Position numbers and translations under genes: made by a program. The notes below the pieces were generated by a model. The model was not told where the DNA came from and did no database searches. It saw only the letters and a program-made list of their open reading frames with translations. A stretch of 64,000 nucleotides of DNA from Aquabacterium fontiphilum (GTDB taxonomy: Bacteria > Pseudomonadota > Gammaproteobacteria > Burkholderiales > Burkholderiaceae_C). Location of the stretch: positions 1-64,000 of the forward strand of contig NZ_JAAAPN010000013.1 of assembly GCF_009909205.1 (NCBI RefSeq), written 5' to 3'. This document shows, piece after piece, positions 51,501 through 55,802 of this stretch. Within the stretch, counting starts at the first letter, position 1. Each line of letters begins with the position of its first letter.

Positions 51501-51916
51501 CGACTGGCGAGTTCTGGGTGAGCGAAGTGGATGTGAGCCGCACGCTGACGCTGCTGAATCCGCAGACCACGCTGCTGATCGACCAGACGAGCCGACGCCT
51601 CAAGGACGCGGACGTGCAGCTCTATACCGGCGGCGCGCCATTCTCGCTGGGACTGTTCACCAACCACGTCGACACCGATGCCTGGGCCATCGGTCGCCGG
51701 CCCACCCATGAGGTGCTGTCCGCCAACGGCAACAACACCAGCGCGGTGGAAGAGTCCAACAACGTGTTCACCGAGAACCGCTCAGTTGACACGACACGCG
51801 GCGCGGCCCCTGCTGTCAGCCGCCCGGGGGGTGCTGTGACCGTCTCCGCGGACGGCGCAGTGAGCACCGACAACGGTCAGGGCAACTGCCCGGATGGAGC
51901 ACAACAATGCGAATGA
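33548..51916 (+). CDS. Giant two-partner-secretion exoprotein (TpsA, filamentous haemagglutinin type)
   Basis: A 6122-residue (roughly 0.6 MDa) secreted adhesin-like protein. The ATG at 33548 follows AAGGGAG and begins the extended signal region MNHIYRLIWNAELFSWVVAP; a Gly-rich linker and the signal helix LAGSTLACLLAWQTVWAP end near residue 76. The TPS secretion domain (about 77-320) starts QIVTDGRTQTVV and contains NPNGFLIS at about 165. Residues about 480-3800 are Gly/Ala/Val-rich beta-helix repeats of roughly 65-75 residues, interrupted by charged linkers. Residues about 4240-4440 are a coil followed by an Asn/Thr/Gln-rich stretch. Further beta-helical sequence follows, with CNWWTLC near 4997. 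The C-terminus ends NCPDGAQQCE. The TpsB gene follows with a 10-nt overlap. It could also be classed with LktA-like filamentous adhesins. Its target is unknown. Confidence 0.93.
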   Translation: MNHIYRLIWNAELFSWVVAPETAKRQGKSSHGVAAVDVVGGGGAGAAGGAGRWRLAGSTLACLLAWQTVWAPSWLSAQIVTDGRTQTVVQTNGSVTTVSTSTVRGANAFNSFQTFSVGAGTTANLVLPNGTNNLINLVRDQRTTISGVLNAIKDGQIGGNVYFANPNGFLISASGVVNVGSLTMTTPTAGFVQGFFNGPGNPSDAATAQLLGGTAPRNVNGQIDIQGTVNAAGGVRLAAGTIVVGGAVYSNASFTGTAPDFSDVVNVNGLPSGTRVVVQPGRIDIVADEQVTVRGTLSAWVNDSAPAGDISVQVQAQQTPLQDVEAGILLEGATIQGANVTMSASAAYSSRLSPVVVKTVRATVDVVDTQITAQGGDIRLSAAASVDSATGAIPIPASVLTLDSEAGVRVSGSSELNASGAAVLEASSNVLAQAKPTSALANLSGDGSVAISVIDSRATVSVGDQSRVETGGALSLLADNKVDVQSIADASAAGSNAAGASVAVSKVLSETLAAIEGQATADAGGALTLSAKADTKVTTTAKSAAKGAQEDTSGNSESAKTLNEYGDTAQTSEGSVKVAGAIAVADVKSDTQARITSTGLVNTDAKLTVGADSLTQSNASADGSATGGTTGVGAAVAIQIANVSHAATLGDNTNVRSRGAEITALTQDGKDHAFSATAKSGAGASNVGVAGALGVNVVSNRAQAALAGDADSGGTGAQLDAGGNDVRIEATNRSSSNVTVGADVTGSGDSAKVGVGASVGVNVVVNETDATVGDGARLTGARDLTMAAKAAHALANTVTGGASGAKISVTPVAATTVAVNRTEVRIGTAAGELATSGELDMSAEQTASSSATATGQTSGNRVAVGASVAVNVSTDEARATLDRDVTAGGAVSVAADGRSTSSVSATASVAGGQKADSNDEPAGSGGTPGKTVDEQVTAQKDSARRSGSAADSDAQDKIDQNDQTAPKAESSEGGVSVAAAVGVNVAKATTQAEVSTGRTVRSGGQARVTSTHDMDASSSADGSQVDNGKTNVGVGAAVALNLATSRNTAVVADDADVQSAGLVVKAVTAAGETQTTSATAKSGAGAENVGVAGALAVNVVDHVARAEVQGNENGVGTGAKVDAQGQDVTVEAHTASSNTVSVTSDVKGSGDNAKLGVGASIGVNVTSQTTQARVGSGAVLTDAAKVRVAADAAHTASTTATGGASGAKVNITPVAAVTVSVNTTGASIDAGGTPVAMTGALEIDASQTSSVTTQATGRAQGNVAVGASLAAAIAKEDVSASLDRNVSGASSASIEADSTSSLRTEAVAGAKGAAEKKKSDGEPEAGTTVDEQKQSQLNFAKNRNSATSSTDTSSPEARTPDTNTDQSGGSKAQGKKVSVAAAIGVSVAENQAKARIGQGVRVETTGRVDVKADTQTNYRTLATGEAVSDEIGIAAAVAVTATRNKTIAEVGAGSEITGATDVTVHARSRQNRDSAFVNTQSAEAVSGASGGEVAVAGALALVLNENETRASIDEGADIGTVADAVDHVKVHAEDTSKVAAQARAGALSKGGQSKAGVGASFAVLVSRSEVMASVGRDVAGSWGPSGLHVQSLTIRADRHPVMLNPLPNIADVKSFNFDTLDPASYLGSNNYYTEAVAGAASKGDAAVSGAFSVNVFENITEAQLAQNVTVRSAGVQPQAVPGTPNAEQLGVAVQAQSGTRAISFAGAVAAAKKAGVGISNTDIINRDTVRASVGAGADVQANGTGAGVKVSAQAQQDITNVSVSAAAGTETAGVAGVLGVIVSDNTVVAEVGEGARVAARGDVGVTADNDSTLVMVTGGVAAGAKVGVGGSIAANIVRNTTQATLGRNAVVDAGRTVAVSAHADETVVTAVVAGAGGGKVGVAGAVSVNVVESTTEATIGQGAYVNTEAGYATSQQGVTVEAVADTTVVGVSGGGAGGGQVGVGAAADTTVLAKTVKAGIADDTLADGRQADVRAARDVRIEARASEDVASATIGFGGGGNVGVGGAVSLLIVESDIEAAIGNKARVQAQGNVKVHAEDDITGVLIAGGAAGGGTAGVGGSLGVAVLQGQTTARVGDEAQVTARGQGAAQQVTTGEAGKATEAAKGLAVTAHTREDLITTVASGAGGGSAGVAATVSANVIASETHARIGRNARINEDNTGASADQQVRVQATGETLLVNTAAGAGGGGAAGVGAGANVGVVIKDVRATIGYGSVVRSRDDVRLGADAMTTTVGTTAGFAGGGSAGVGGAVAGVGIGGHTEASIEDAPGAGQAADIRVTGGDLDVSARSESTTTLATGAGAGGGAAGVGVSLAVAVNTGETVARIGDHAITNASGTTRVAAQNTQHVNTVTVAGAGGGAAGVAGTISVNVVASDTRASIGQNARVNQDGSITSAAQSVAVTADDEIRTISAAGAGAGGGAAGVGGTADVTFVKNKTAAVIEQGAHVSATKDVTVEAQADKDIHSVTIAGAGGGAAGVAGAVSVVAVGSLLDGEASDGLKGNNTAAYSDGQLTKSAVGSQMGTDARAQSARSTLDGNASALAVGSQMGATTADIPTQAVVAHVAQNARVNAGEDLRVAAADRSTVVIAAGAGAGGGAAGVAGAFGVALLRDSATASIAAGAQTNARQRTEVHATTSEDVYNVGIAGSGAGAADVSGAVVVNVVSSQTTALIGAAQVNQDAAYQTSAQSVDVKADSGTNLVTVGGTGGGAGVASVGAALDTNVLTKETRAIIGEGAQVKARDTVAVEAASRENIISAGLSIRGAGAAAVGAVATANVVNNVTEAYIGSHRDDTTKQAATVDSEGNVKLSATDDILIISASAVGNGGGAAGVGVNVGANVIGSVTRAYVGDDSVVNARGNAAATTVYSGAIGAATALPPVAGGRSGGIDLNGDGTSEGQVGSGISLQVQAQGSNGQGGANNTVDPSAQGLGPSAVAGATGGIGAKQTETTKGLSVTAINNEKVISTAIGVAGAGAAAVTGAASVNVITSQTEATVGDGAKINVGTPVGADPSVRVRAADHTFVVQTVGTVSGAGAAAVSGAVDTLVLEKQTRAEIGRAEVQARHVHVRAEGSDTLYGISANVSVGGAAGVGAAVGVAVISNETEARIRAGAQISASGNLAVQADQNSQVDLYTVSGAAGIGAVSGAFSVAVVDNTTRAEVEGATTSAGGAVLDASGSTEVVASGREAIRTATVSAAGGGVGVAGAVGVKVTKSTTTANIGNHAKVNQTRRGAAQDVTVRATDTVELSGGGGSAAIGAIAGAGAVADVNIVRNTTTASVGDSARVRADRDLTVSAESTKDVQSAAAAAAGGGSVGISGAVALAIVGAKLDADSQEGIGNGGTASKADEQIRQDKVSGQLDHSDRLQGSRTAIQSRTAGLGVGADLNDNRSSSLDKTRAFVGQDATLVTGRHVRVEATDRTQLRLDAVGAAAGFVGVGGAVGIGLTNSTTEAFIDARTTVDADGDLTVQANAQNVNGNGSLVTSAAGAGGVVGLSASVAVLKDTSQTKAKLENDVDVQDATATTVSATTNRRARTEAYGASAGALAVGASVARSTFEGSTRADLGQRVKVRGDDLSVTASDTSVASAKTVAGAAGILSGSGADAKASMTATVAATTGTQIDVVLTDDMVVQATSTVGVDAESFGVSVGAGAVGASLATATSAANVQAQVGDQAAITAADLDVRAERLVGSTPTARARATGAAGGLLLGANATVARADAGGRAEAGVGASSTLNVSGTTEVVAENRSLQAASSEGISAGIVAVGANFATANASSTTQASLGDNVRVVGQTLDVRANSDDANYAYSIAGSGGVVSAPFSEATTSNSSQTFVRTGSGDNAASNARKIDVTQLHLSATHTSRFDSWIDSTNASLVGVSGAKATNTVSNVTETHVGAGGYVEADHITIAAANTVLKQSPGSTIPGLNVNTPAWNVNSSSGGLADVPAASSTTTISNRAAVNVGAAAKLVQTGLRTNPGTFRIDAFNQVTASDKAKLSSGGAISAASAKSVVLANNNQAIVNVATQAELSSVGDMALGARSVADVRAQAAVDVYGAVGVAPAGDSVASFMGTHTIDIASGSLLSSMRDVRLSAGASSTEQQTTVNTVARTDVYNNTAIPVNRDPVADAISQVHSQINIAQGAEVEASRHVMLYAEEGAVTASGVGIGKDLYREALAAVASAVSNAFGGGDVSFETRTGRSIKVQTSDVAVDGDVHVGIHRKQELVIGMDGTATKQTDGISITGTGFRNVAADIIERIEDLKALIQEYTVTQTDANASIAVAAYQSEIRFLERKLEELGYQDQAGFSGVASISARQAAQEAIDGMTETSAGYQTTRGEKQSDNATRSAQNSTLTTQNNDLTTHNSTLSSQNSTLAAQNVTLQNEINALAANDPQRAVKQAQIDANNATISSNNTTINNNNTTIANNTTTINANNTQITQNNTAISELNGKIDNLSSLISGINLDDYSNEVQPGPVARYLTISDSFAQLGNIYVRGDRLRGSGMLDAPGDAEIKITNNGPSFLVLKNLTIAPDEGGKVYFNNVDVANNGEVNQVNGLAGGANLKLFTAESAVDASGQPVTAAKPRILVESKYDPLDPMYLASTPADVAPLAPDIILQGDISNTRGLVKIDSAAGSIRLEQKRDANGDLITPVETATIRADTVEVATRNGDFVQSYTDSFFHTAGGPLTMVPGDSQIGTVDRVDYTPETAGAGIVANGSVLIAARYLNINGTIQSGIPEWGVNVPADATVALGSGTGSFAQARAAYNAKSPAEKAIAGAEFYEVNGANVTGLGTAASGKWEQIKVYFNAKENRLEVSGVQVQGGYIELFGQIFNTNQATGGGQLRVLDGYGQIKVSNASDLPIWINTLDAGRGVNGKINVTNITGLDAQGRPIMSTQTFTRTPGGSRDGGTYSPTTGLRYAMTVGADSGKREFYRYSQKGWFDIRSTFSSLALDQYRLRTVPTTSDPLARGELLSTGLKGITGQPHTHYREESVVTDRTFTPGRSWKECNWWTLCANATYYTEFSVATSTKTVKTTSVRADYPIKISYIGHDQGLVQVNSTGGVVINGAINNRNGDTSITSTQGSINRSGDQSVISGNNINLQANTGIGSTTAPMLVKVKEGGLLNATSNSGDVRVKQVLGNLRVGTVGGTGVANVMLEADRSILNGNANAYVQGRRVELVSHNGGVGELSAGVDNPLTVRTGYSANQADWPNNGLMVSARESINVSNVAQTGQAAYSGNLLLISAESLAGDVKIRTSGGLIDNNPFATTDLRTQDELAELWDSLRLRGQGAVDKADEAVAAFARGKKNNYELYWQLRRQQADGGTTYNEAYQYQVSDAERAVLRTGRPEGETDAAFNAFVDTFAANRTAQYHQLHAEVGGFTAAYDRGFTYTVSAAEDAQIRRGSSWSDAQLMLSVGAGLLKNITDTVVTIKEPNAKGRNVQLIAGTGIGSYDAPQVIDLSAGLDALTVEQKAALAAAERGDAVLAGNIITITRPRPVNVAVGSGALTATTATGDLLIGSEQDLRLDQVSAPGDVRIKTAGALINGAAAGTTNVSGRNVILEAANGGIGIVNLEGEVIGAMRIDVNGNLIARAAGDISLDAQDDLAVDTIYSRQDVTLVADGSLLDAHVGESTVTPETNIRSRSMRLTARSGSIGTFTNALDVGVNADGRVHAFATTPGQGVHLFAPAGERLNIGTIRSGDALSLGSSTDMTIDGEVSALGPLSLTAGGTMHLTDQADVHATTQGLRLRAGSLRMDDAGNGSDAAQIRVDLGSIDIETVGDALITGIQAGRDAADAVRIVSTAGRILDSGDTRVDIMAMGGAASQVTLVGAQGVGNDPLDVATAKISATSGGVVDLAFVGDIDIVGIEAGNRVLLTADGSITGNSVVSTGLGVSNPDQSVFIRAETGLVNLQQVSGTADVQLAAPTSIQVGSVTVGGGFFAASDRITASVQGTGADAHGGALTGWEGGRATRIDAVFDSPTAFRLDTVSTVSGLLRVPTGEFWVSEVDVSRTLTLLNPQTTLLIDQTSRRLKDADVQLYTGGAPFSLGLFTNHVDTDAWAIGRRPTHEVLSANGNNTSAVEESNNVFTENRSVDTTRGAAPAVSRPGGAVTVSADGAVSTDNGQGNCPDGAQQCE
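34980..44900 (+). repeat. Long beta-helix repeat region inside tpsA
   Basis: About 10 kb of tpsA encodes degenerate repeats following the pattern V-GVGGAV-V-V---T-A-IG--A-V-A-G-V-V-A, with Gly/Ala-rich turns such as GAGGGAAGVAG. The period is roughly 65-75 codons. Linkers break the pattern at about 36330 (GKTVDEQVTAQKDSARR), 37520 (TTVDEQKQSQLNFAKNR), 41010-41200 (SQMG twice) and 43530-43720. The DNA copies are diverged enough that this is a protein-level rather than a recent DNA repeat. Confidence 0.75.
46530..46860 (+). repeat. Asn/Thr/Gln-rich heptad repeat segment within tpsA
   Basis: Codons about 4328-4437 of tpsA encode a low-complexity segment. The first part repeats a seven-residue unit close to TL-x-x-QNS (for example NSTLSSQNSTLAAQNVTL), as in a coiled coil with Leu at one position. 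The second part is almost only Asn, Thr, Ile, Ala and Ser (NNTTINNNNTTIANNTTTIN), and holds many overlapping N-x-S/T sequons. Confidence 0.8.
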
Positions 51917-53589
51917 CGATGATCCCGAAGATGGGCTGGCTGGCGGCAGCGCTGGCGGCCTGGCCTGCAATGGCCCAGGTGCCACCGGTTCTCCCTCAGA
52001 CTGTCGACCCTGGCGCGCTGCAGCAGCGCCGCATTGAGGAAGAAGAGCGCCGCAGGATGATCGAGCGGGCCGAGCAGCAGCGGTCCGCACCGCCTGCGGT
52101 GGAAGCGCCGCCTGCCCCGGCGGCCACCAAGGCCGATGACACCGTGCGCTTCGAAGTGCGCGAGGTGAGCTTCACCGCGTCCGAGATCTTCTCGGCCGAG
52201 GAACTTCAGGCGTTTGCCAACGCGTTGAAGGGTCCGAACCGGACCCTGGCCGATGTCCAGGCCACGGTGGCCGAGATCAACGCCATCTACCGCAAGCGCG
52301 GCGTGGTCACGGCCCGCGCGGTGCTGCCGCCTCAGAATGTGGCCGGCGGCGTGGTGCAGATCCGGCTGGTCGAAGGCCGCGTTGGAGAGGTCCGCGTTCA
52401 AGGTGCCACGAGCACCCATCCGGATTACGTGCGCAACCGCATCAGCCTTCAGCCTGGCCAACTCGTGAGCCTGCCGGCGCTGGAAGACGACATGCTGTGG
52501 TTCAACCGGACCACCGATGCGCAGCTGCAGGCGCAACTCAAGCCGGGCGCGTCGTTCGGCACCACCGACGTGCTGATCAACATCAGCGAACCGCCCCGCC
52601 ACCTGTTGCGTGTGGCCTATGACACGCTTGGCAGCCGCAGCACGGGCGAGTTGCGTACCAGCGTGGGCTACTACAACCGCAGCCTGCTGGGCTACCGTGA
52701 CGAGGCGTCGATCACGACCACGCAATCGCGCGGCCAGCAGAGCTATGCGGCCGGCTACACCTTTCCGTTCAATCGCCAGGGTGGCCGCCTGAGCCTGAGC
52801 TATTACGACGACAACACGCAGATCCGCTTCGGGCCTTTCAAGCAGCTGGATGTGAGCGGCAAATCGAACAGCGCGTTGGCGTCCGTGCGCCAGCCCTTGG
52901 TGATCACCCGGCAGGCCCAGTTCGATCTGCTGGTGTCGGCCAAACAGCGCCGCACCGACAACTACACCGCCGGGGTGTTTCTCACGCGCGTCGAAACCAC
53001 AGATGCCAGTGTGGGCGGCGAATGGCAATGGCTGGACAACGCAGGCTACTGGGTCGCGAACTACGCGTACACGAACGGGCGCGAACGCACCGTCGACCGC
53101 AGCCGCTACCACCATGGTCGTGGTTGGCTGCGTCGGCAGCACCAGCTGTCTGAAGGCTGGAACGCCACCGGCACCTTGTCGTTCCAGCACACCAGCATTG
53201 CGCTGCTGCCCTCAAGCGAACAGTTCGTGATCGGGGGCGAGGGCTCGGTGCGTGGCTACCCGGTGGGCACCTGGTCGGGCGAAACAGGCTATGTGGCCTC
53301 GTTCGAGTTGCAACATCCCATCGGACAGACGCAGTTGGGCACCGCCGGCACCACGCTGAGCGCAACGGGCTTCCTGTTCCTGGACCATGGCGATGTGAAG
53401 CCTTTCCGGCCACCCGAGACCACCTTGTCCAGTCACCAGCATCTGACCAGTGTGGGGTGGGGCGTCAACGCCGCGTTTGGTCAGCACACCAGCACGCGGC
53501 TCACCCTGGCTTACGCAATGAACAAGGTGCCCGAACAGGTACGCGGGCGAATGACGGCCCAGTTCCAGCTGGTCGTCAACTTCTACTGA
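51907..53589 (+). CDS. TpsB outer-membrane transporter (ShlB/FhaC/HecB family)
   Basis: The outer-membrane pore that secretes the upstream TpsA. The 560-residue product has a signal peptide (MGWLAAALAAWPAMA), an N-terminal helix rich in Arg/Glu (RIEEEERRRMIERAEQQ, the plug helix H1), two POTRA domains (about residues 78-235, starting VRFEVREVSF), and a 16-strand beta-barrel. The Omp85-superfamily lid-loop motif VRGY is at 448-451 in GSVRGYPVG, and the partner motif FLFLDHGDV follows. The C-terminus ends in aromatic FY (QFQLVVNFY), the beta-barrel assembly signal. Its ATG overlaps the tpsA end by 10 nt, so translation is coupled. The 3' end overlaps the convergent kinase gene by 14 nt. Confidence 0.95.
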   Translation: MRMTMIPKMGWLAAALAAWPAMAQVPPVLPQTVDPGALQQRRIEEEERRRMIERAEQQRSAPPAVEAPPAPAATKADDTVRFEVREVSFTASEIFSAEELQAFANALKGPNRTLADVQATVAEINAIYRKRGVVTARAVLPPQNVAGGVVQIRLVEGRVGEVRVQGATSTHPDYVRNRISLQPGQLVSLPALEDDMLWFNRTTDAQLQAQLKPGASFGTTDVLINISEPPRHLLRVAYDTLGSRSTGELRTSVGYYNRSLLGYRDEASITTTQSRGQQSYAAGYTFPFNRQGGRLSLSYYDDNTQIRFGPFKQLDVSGKSNSALASVRQPLVITRQAQFDLLVSAKQRRTDNYTAGVFLTRVETTDASVGGEWQWLDNAGYWVANYAYTNGRERTVDRSRYHHGRGWLRRQHQLSEGWNATGTLSFQHTSIALLPSSEQFVIGGEGSVRGYPVGTWSGETGYVASFELQHPIGQTQLGTAGTTLSATGFLFLDHGDVKPFRPPETTLSSHQHLTSVGWGVNAAFGQHTSTRLTLAYAMNKVPEQVRGRMTAQFQLVVNFY

Positions 53590-55129
53590 CCGAGGCGGGC
53601 AGCCACAGGCTCACCTGCGTGCCCACGCCCGGCTCGCTCGTGACCTCGACGGCCCCGCCGTGCAGGTGGACGATCTGCTGGACCAGGCTCATGCCCAGCC
53701 CTGAGCCCGGGATGTTGCCTGACGGATCGGCCCGGTAAAAGCGCTCGAAGATGCGTGCCAGCTGGGCCTCGGTCATGCCGATGCCCTGATCGCAGACGCA
53801 CAACCGTATCCCTTTGCGGTCCCCAAGCGGCGTGGCGGTGACCGACAGGGTGACAGGTCCGCCTTCTGGCGAGTATTTGAAGGCGTTGGACAACACATTG
53901 CCCAGCGCTTGCCCCGCCTTCAGACGGTCCACAGCGATGTCGGGCAGCTCTTCGTCGATCGCCAGGCTGAACCGCGCCATGGCGTCGGCATCGCAATAGC
54001 CCGTGAAGACCTCTTCCAGCCACTCCGGCACGGGCACGGCTTCGATGTGAAAGTCGCTGCCCTGGCGCGCCTCGAGGCGCGCCAGATCCAGTACCTCATT
54101 GAGCAGGGTGACCATCCAGGACGACTGTCGGTAGATGGTTTCGGCCACGTACTTGGCCTTCTCGGGCGGCAGGGCGCGCTTGACGAGCATCTCGCTGAAT
54201 CCGTAAATGCTGGTCATCGGCGTGCGAAGTTCATGGGCCGCCGTGGTCATGAATTCGGTCTTCATCCGATCCAGCTGCGTTTCAGCGGTCACGTCCCGGA
54301 TGTACAGCACGTGCGCGTCGCAGCCCGCGTTTCTGTAGCGGATCTTCAGATGCTCACCCGTGCGCGTCATGACCACCAGGGCTGGCGGGGCCTGAGCGGT
54401 CGCCGGTGCCTGTGCATCGGCCGTGGCCAGGGCGGGTAGATCCAGCCTGTCTGCATCCGTGGGGATCAGCATCTCCCTGAGCCTGACCGTGACGGTCTCG
54501 ATGCTGCAGGGCATGGTGGTGCTCGCAGGCCATCCCAGTAGGGTGGTGAACAGCGGGTTGTGCTGAAGCAAAGCACCGTCCTGATCGAAGTAAGCCACCC
54601 CATGACCCGACAGTTCGGTCATCCACTGCAGTTGCTGCCCCTTGACCCTCAGGCGCTGGGCCAGCCGTTGCGCATCATCGACCGATGTCTGCAGCGCTTG
54701 CTGCAGCAACAGCAGGTCGCCTGTTGCATCATGCAGGGCCAGGTCGCCAAGTTGCAGACCAAGTCTGCGCAGGTCGTCCAGTCTGGTCACCACAGGTGAC
54801 AGCAGCAGCAGCACGCCACCGTCCGCCTGCCCCACAAGCTGCCCGCGGAACATCGGGGCTGGCTCGGTCTTGCCCCGCAGCACCACGGCGCTGCGATCAA
54901 ACGTCCGCCAGTCCGTGTGATCGGCCAGACCCCGGGGGCGTGTCGGTGTCAAGGCATCGCGCACAGGCGAGCCGACGATCAGGGTCGGAACAGCGCGCAG
55001 AAGCGCGGCGCCAGCCGACACCACGCGTAAATCGTCGTCAAGTAACAGGAAAAATGGAAATGCCGCTTCGAACGCCTCACCGCACAAGACTGGGCGGGCG
55101 GTCACGGAGGCAGGCAAGGGGGCGGTCAT
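53576..55129 (-). CDS. HNOBA-PAS sensor histidine kinase (H-NOX partner)
   Basis: A 517-residue soluble kinase. Residues about 20-165 match the heme-NO-binding-associated (HNOBA) domain: FPFFLLLDDDLRVVSAG, VVLRGKTEPAPMFRGQLVG, LLSPVVTRLDDL and LGDLALHDATGDLLLLQQAL. A PAS-like domain follows (about 170-280), then HisKA with the phospho-accepting His near 299 in AAHELRTPMTSIYG, and HATPase_c with N, G1 (DQGIGM) and G2 (GSGLGM) boxes. There is no transmembrane segment. It overlaps the H-NOX gene by 4 nt (ATGA), so it is the direct output of that NO sensor. No cognate response regulator lies beside it. Confidence 0.9.
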   Translation of the reverse strand: MTAPLPASVTARPVLCGEAFEAAFPFFLLLDDDLRVVSAGAALLRAVPTLIVGSPVRDALTPTRPRGLADHTDWRTFDRSAVVLRGKTEPAPMFRGQLVGQADGGVLLLLSPVVTRLDDLRRLGLQLGDLALHDATGDLLLLQQALQTSVDDAQRLAQRLRVKGQQLQWMTELSGHGVAYFDQDGALLQHNPLFTTLLGWPASTTMPCSIETVTVRLREMLIPTDADRLDLPALATADAQAPATAQAPPALVVMTRTGEHLKIRYRNAGCDAHVLYIRDVTAETQLDRMKTEFMTTAAHELRTPMTSIYGFSEMLVKRALPPEKAKYVAETIYRQSSWMVTLLNEVLDLARLEARQGSDFHIEAVPVPEWLEEVFTGYCDADAMARFSLAIDEELPDIAVDRLKAGQALGNVLSNAFKYSPEGGPVTLSVTATPLGDRKGIRLCVCDQGIGMTEAQLARIFERFYRADPSGNIPGSGLGMSLVQQIVHLHGGAVEVTSEPGVGTQVSLWLPASVSRS

Positions 55130-55674
55130 GGCAAGGGCCGTACCTCGAAGACATCGACCGGGTGTGTTGGCGTTCGTGGATGTCGGTGATGAACCTCTAC
55201 CGCCTGCCCGAACCGTCGTCCCAGCCCCACGATCAAGCCCTCCACCATGGGCGCGAGCCCATCCCGCTCTGACTCATAGTGCAGCAGCATCTCGCCGTTC
55301 GCGCCGTCCTCGACACGGAAGTGTGGGGGGCGGATGTGTGGCATCGTCGCTTCCATGCGGGCGTGCATGTGGTTCATGCCCTCGAGAAAGCTGCGAAGAT
55401 CGCTGCCACACATGGTCAGCATGTCGCCGTAGCCCTCGTCTGCGGTGTAGAGAATCCAGTACTCGCCGAATGCCCGAAGCACGTCGGCAGGCGGCATACC
55501 CAGTTCCTGGCTCACTGCGCCCACGAGCCGATAGGTGACGCCGTCGTCATAGGTCTGCATGGCCACAAAGCCCTCGTCGGGCCAGTCGGCCTGGCGGCAC
55601 ACGCGGCGCCACCCCTCCTGACCACGCAGGGACACGACCAGTTGCTCGATGGCGCGATTGACCAGACCGTACAT
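55126..55674 (-). CDS. H-NOX heme nitric-oxide/oxygen-binding protein
   Basis: The 182-residue protein begins MYGLVNRAIEQLV, the typical H-NOX start. The proximal heme ligand is H102 (NHMHARM), and the heme-propionate motif Y133-x-S135-x-R137 is in LHYESERDGL. The distal pocket lacks an obvious Tyr at the position that stabilises O2 in thermophile H-NOX proteins (Leu at 140 here by direct count), consistent with an NO-selective sensor; alignment is needed to be sure. It is cotranscribed with the HNOBA kinase, which it should inhibit when NO is bound, as in Shewanella and Vibrio. In those bacteria the pair controls biofilm through c-di-GMP. Confidence 0.94.
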   Translation of the reverse strand: MYGLVNRAIEQLVVSLRGQEGWRRVCRQADWPDEGFVAMQTYDDGVTYRLVGAVSQELGMPPADVLRAFGEYWILYTADEGYGDMLTMCGSDLRSFLEGMNHMHARMEATMPHIRPPHFRVEDGANGEMLLHYESERDGLAPMVEGLIVGLGRRFGQAVEVHHRHPRTPTHPVDVFEVRPLP

Positions 55675-55802
55675 GGGGCGCTCCTTTCACGCGAAGGCCA
55701 CATGGGTCTGTAGTCGGCTCGTCGAGCCAAAAGATGAACCCGGTGTGACCCGCATCACGCCTGCCGGACCGGTACTCCATCACGTCTGAGACAATCCCGC
55801 GC

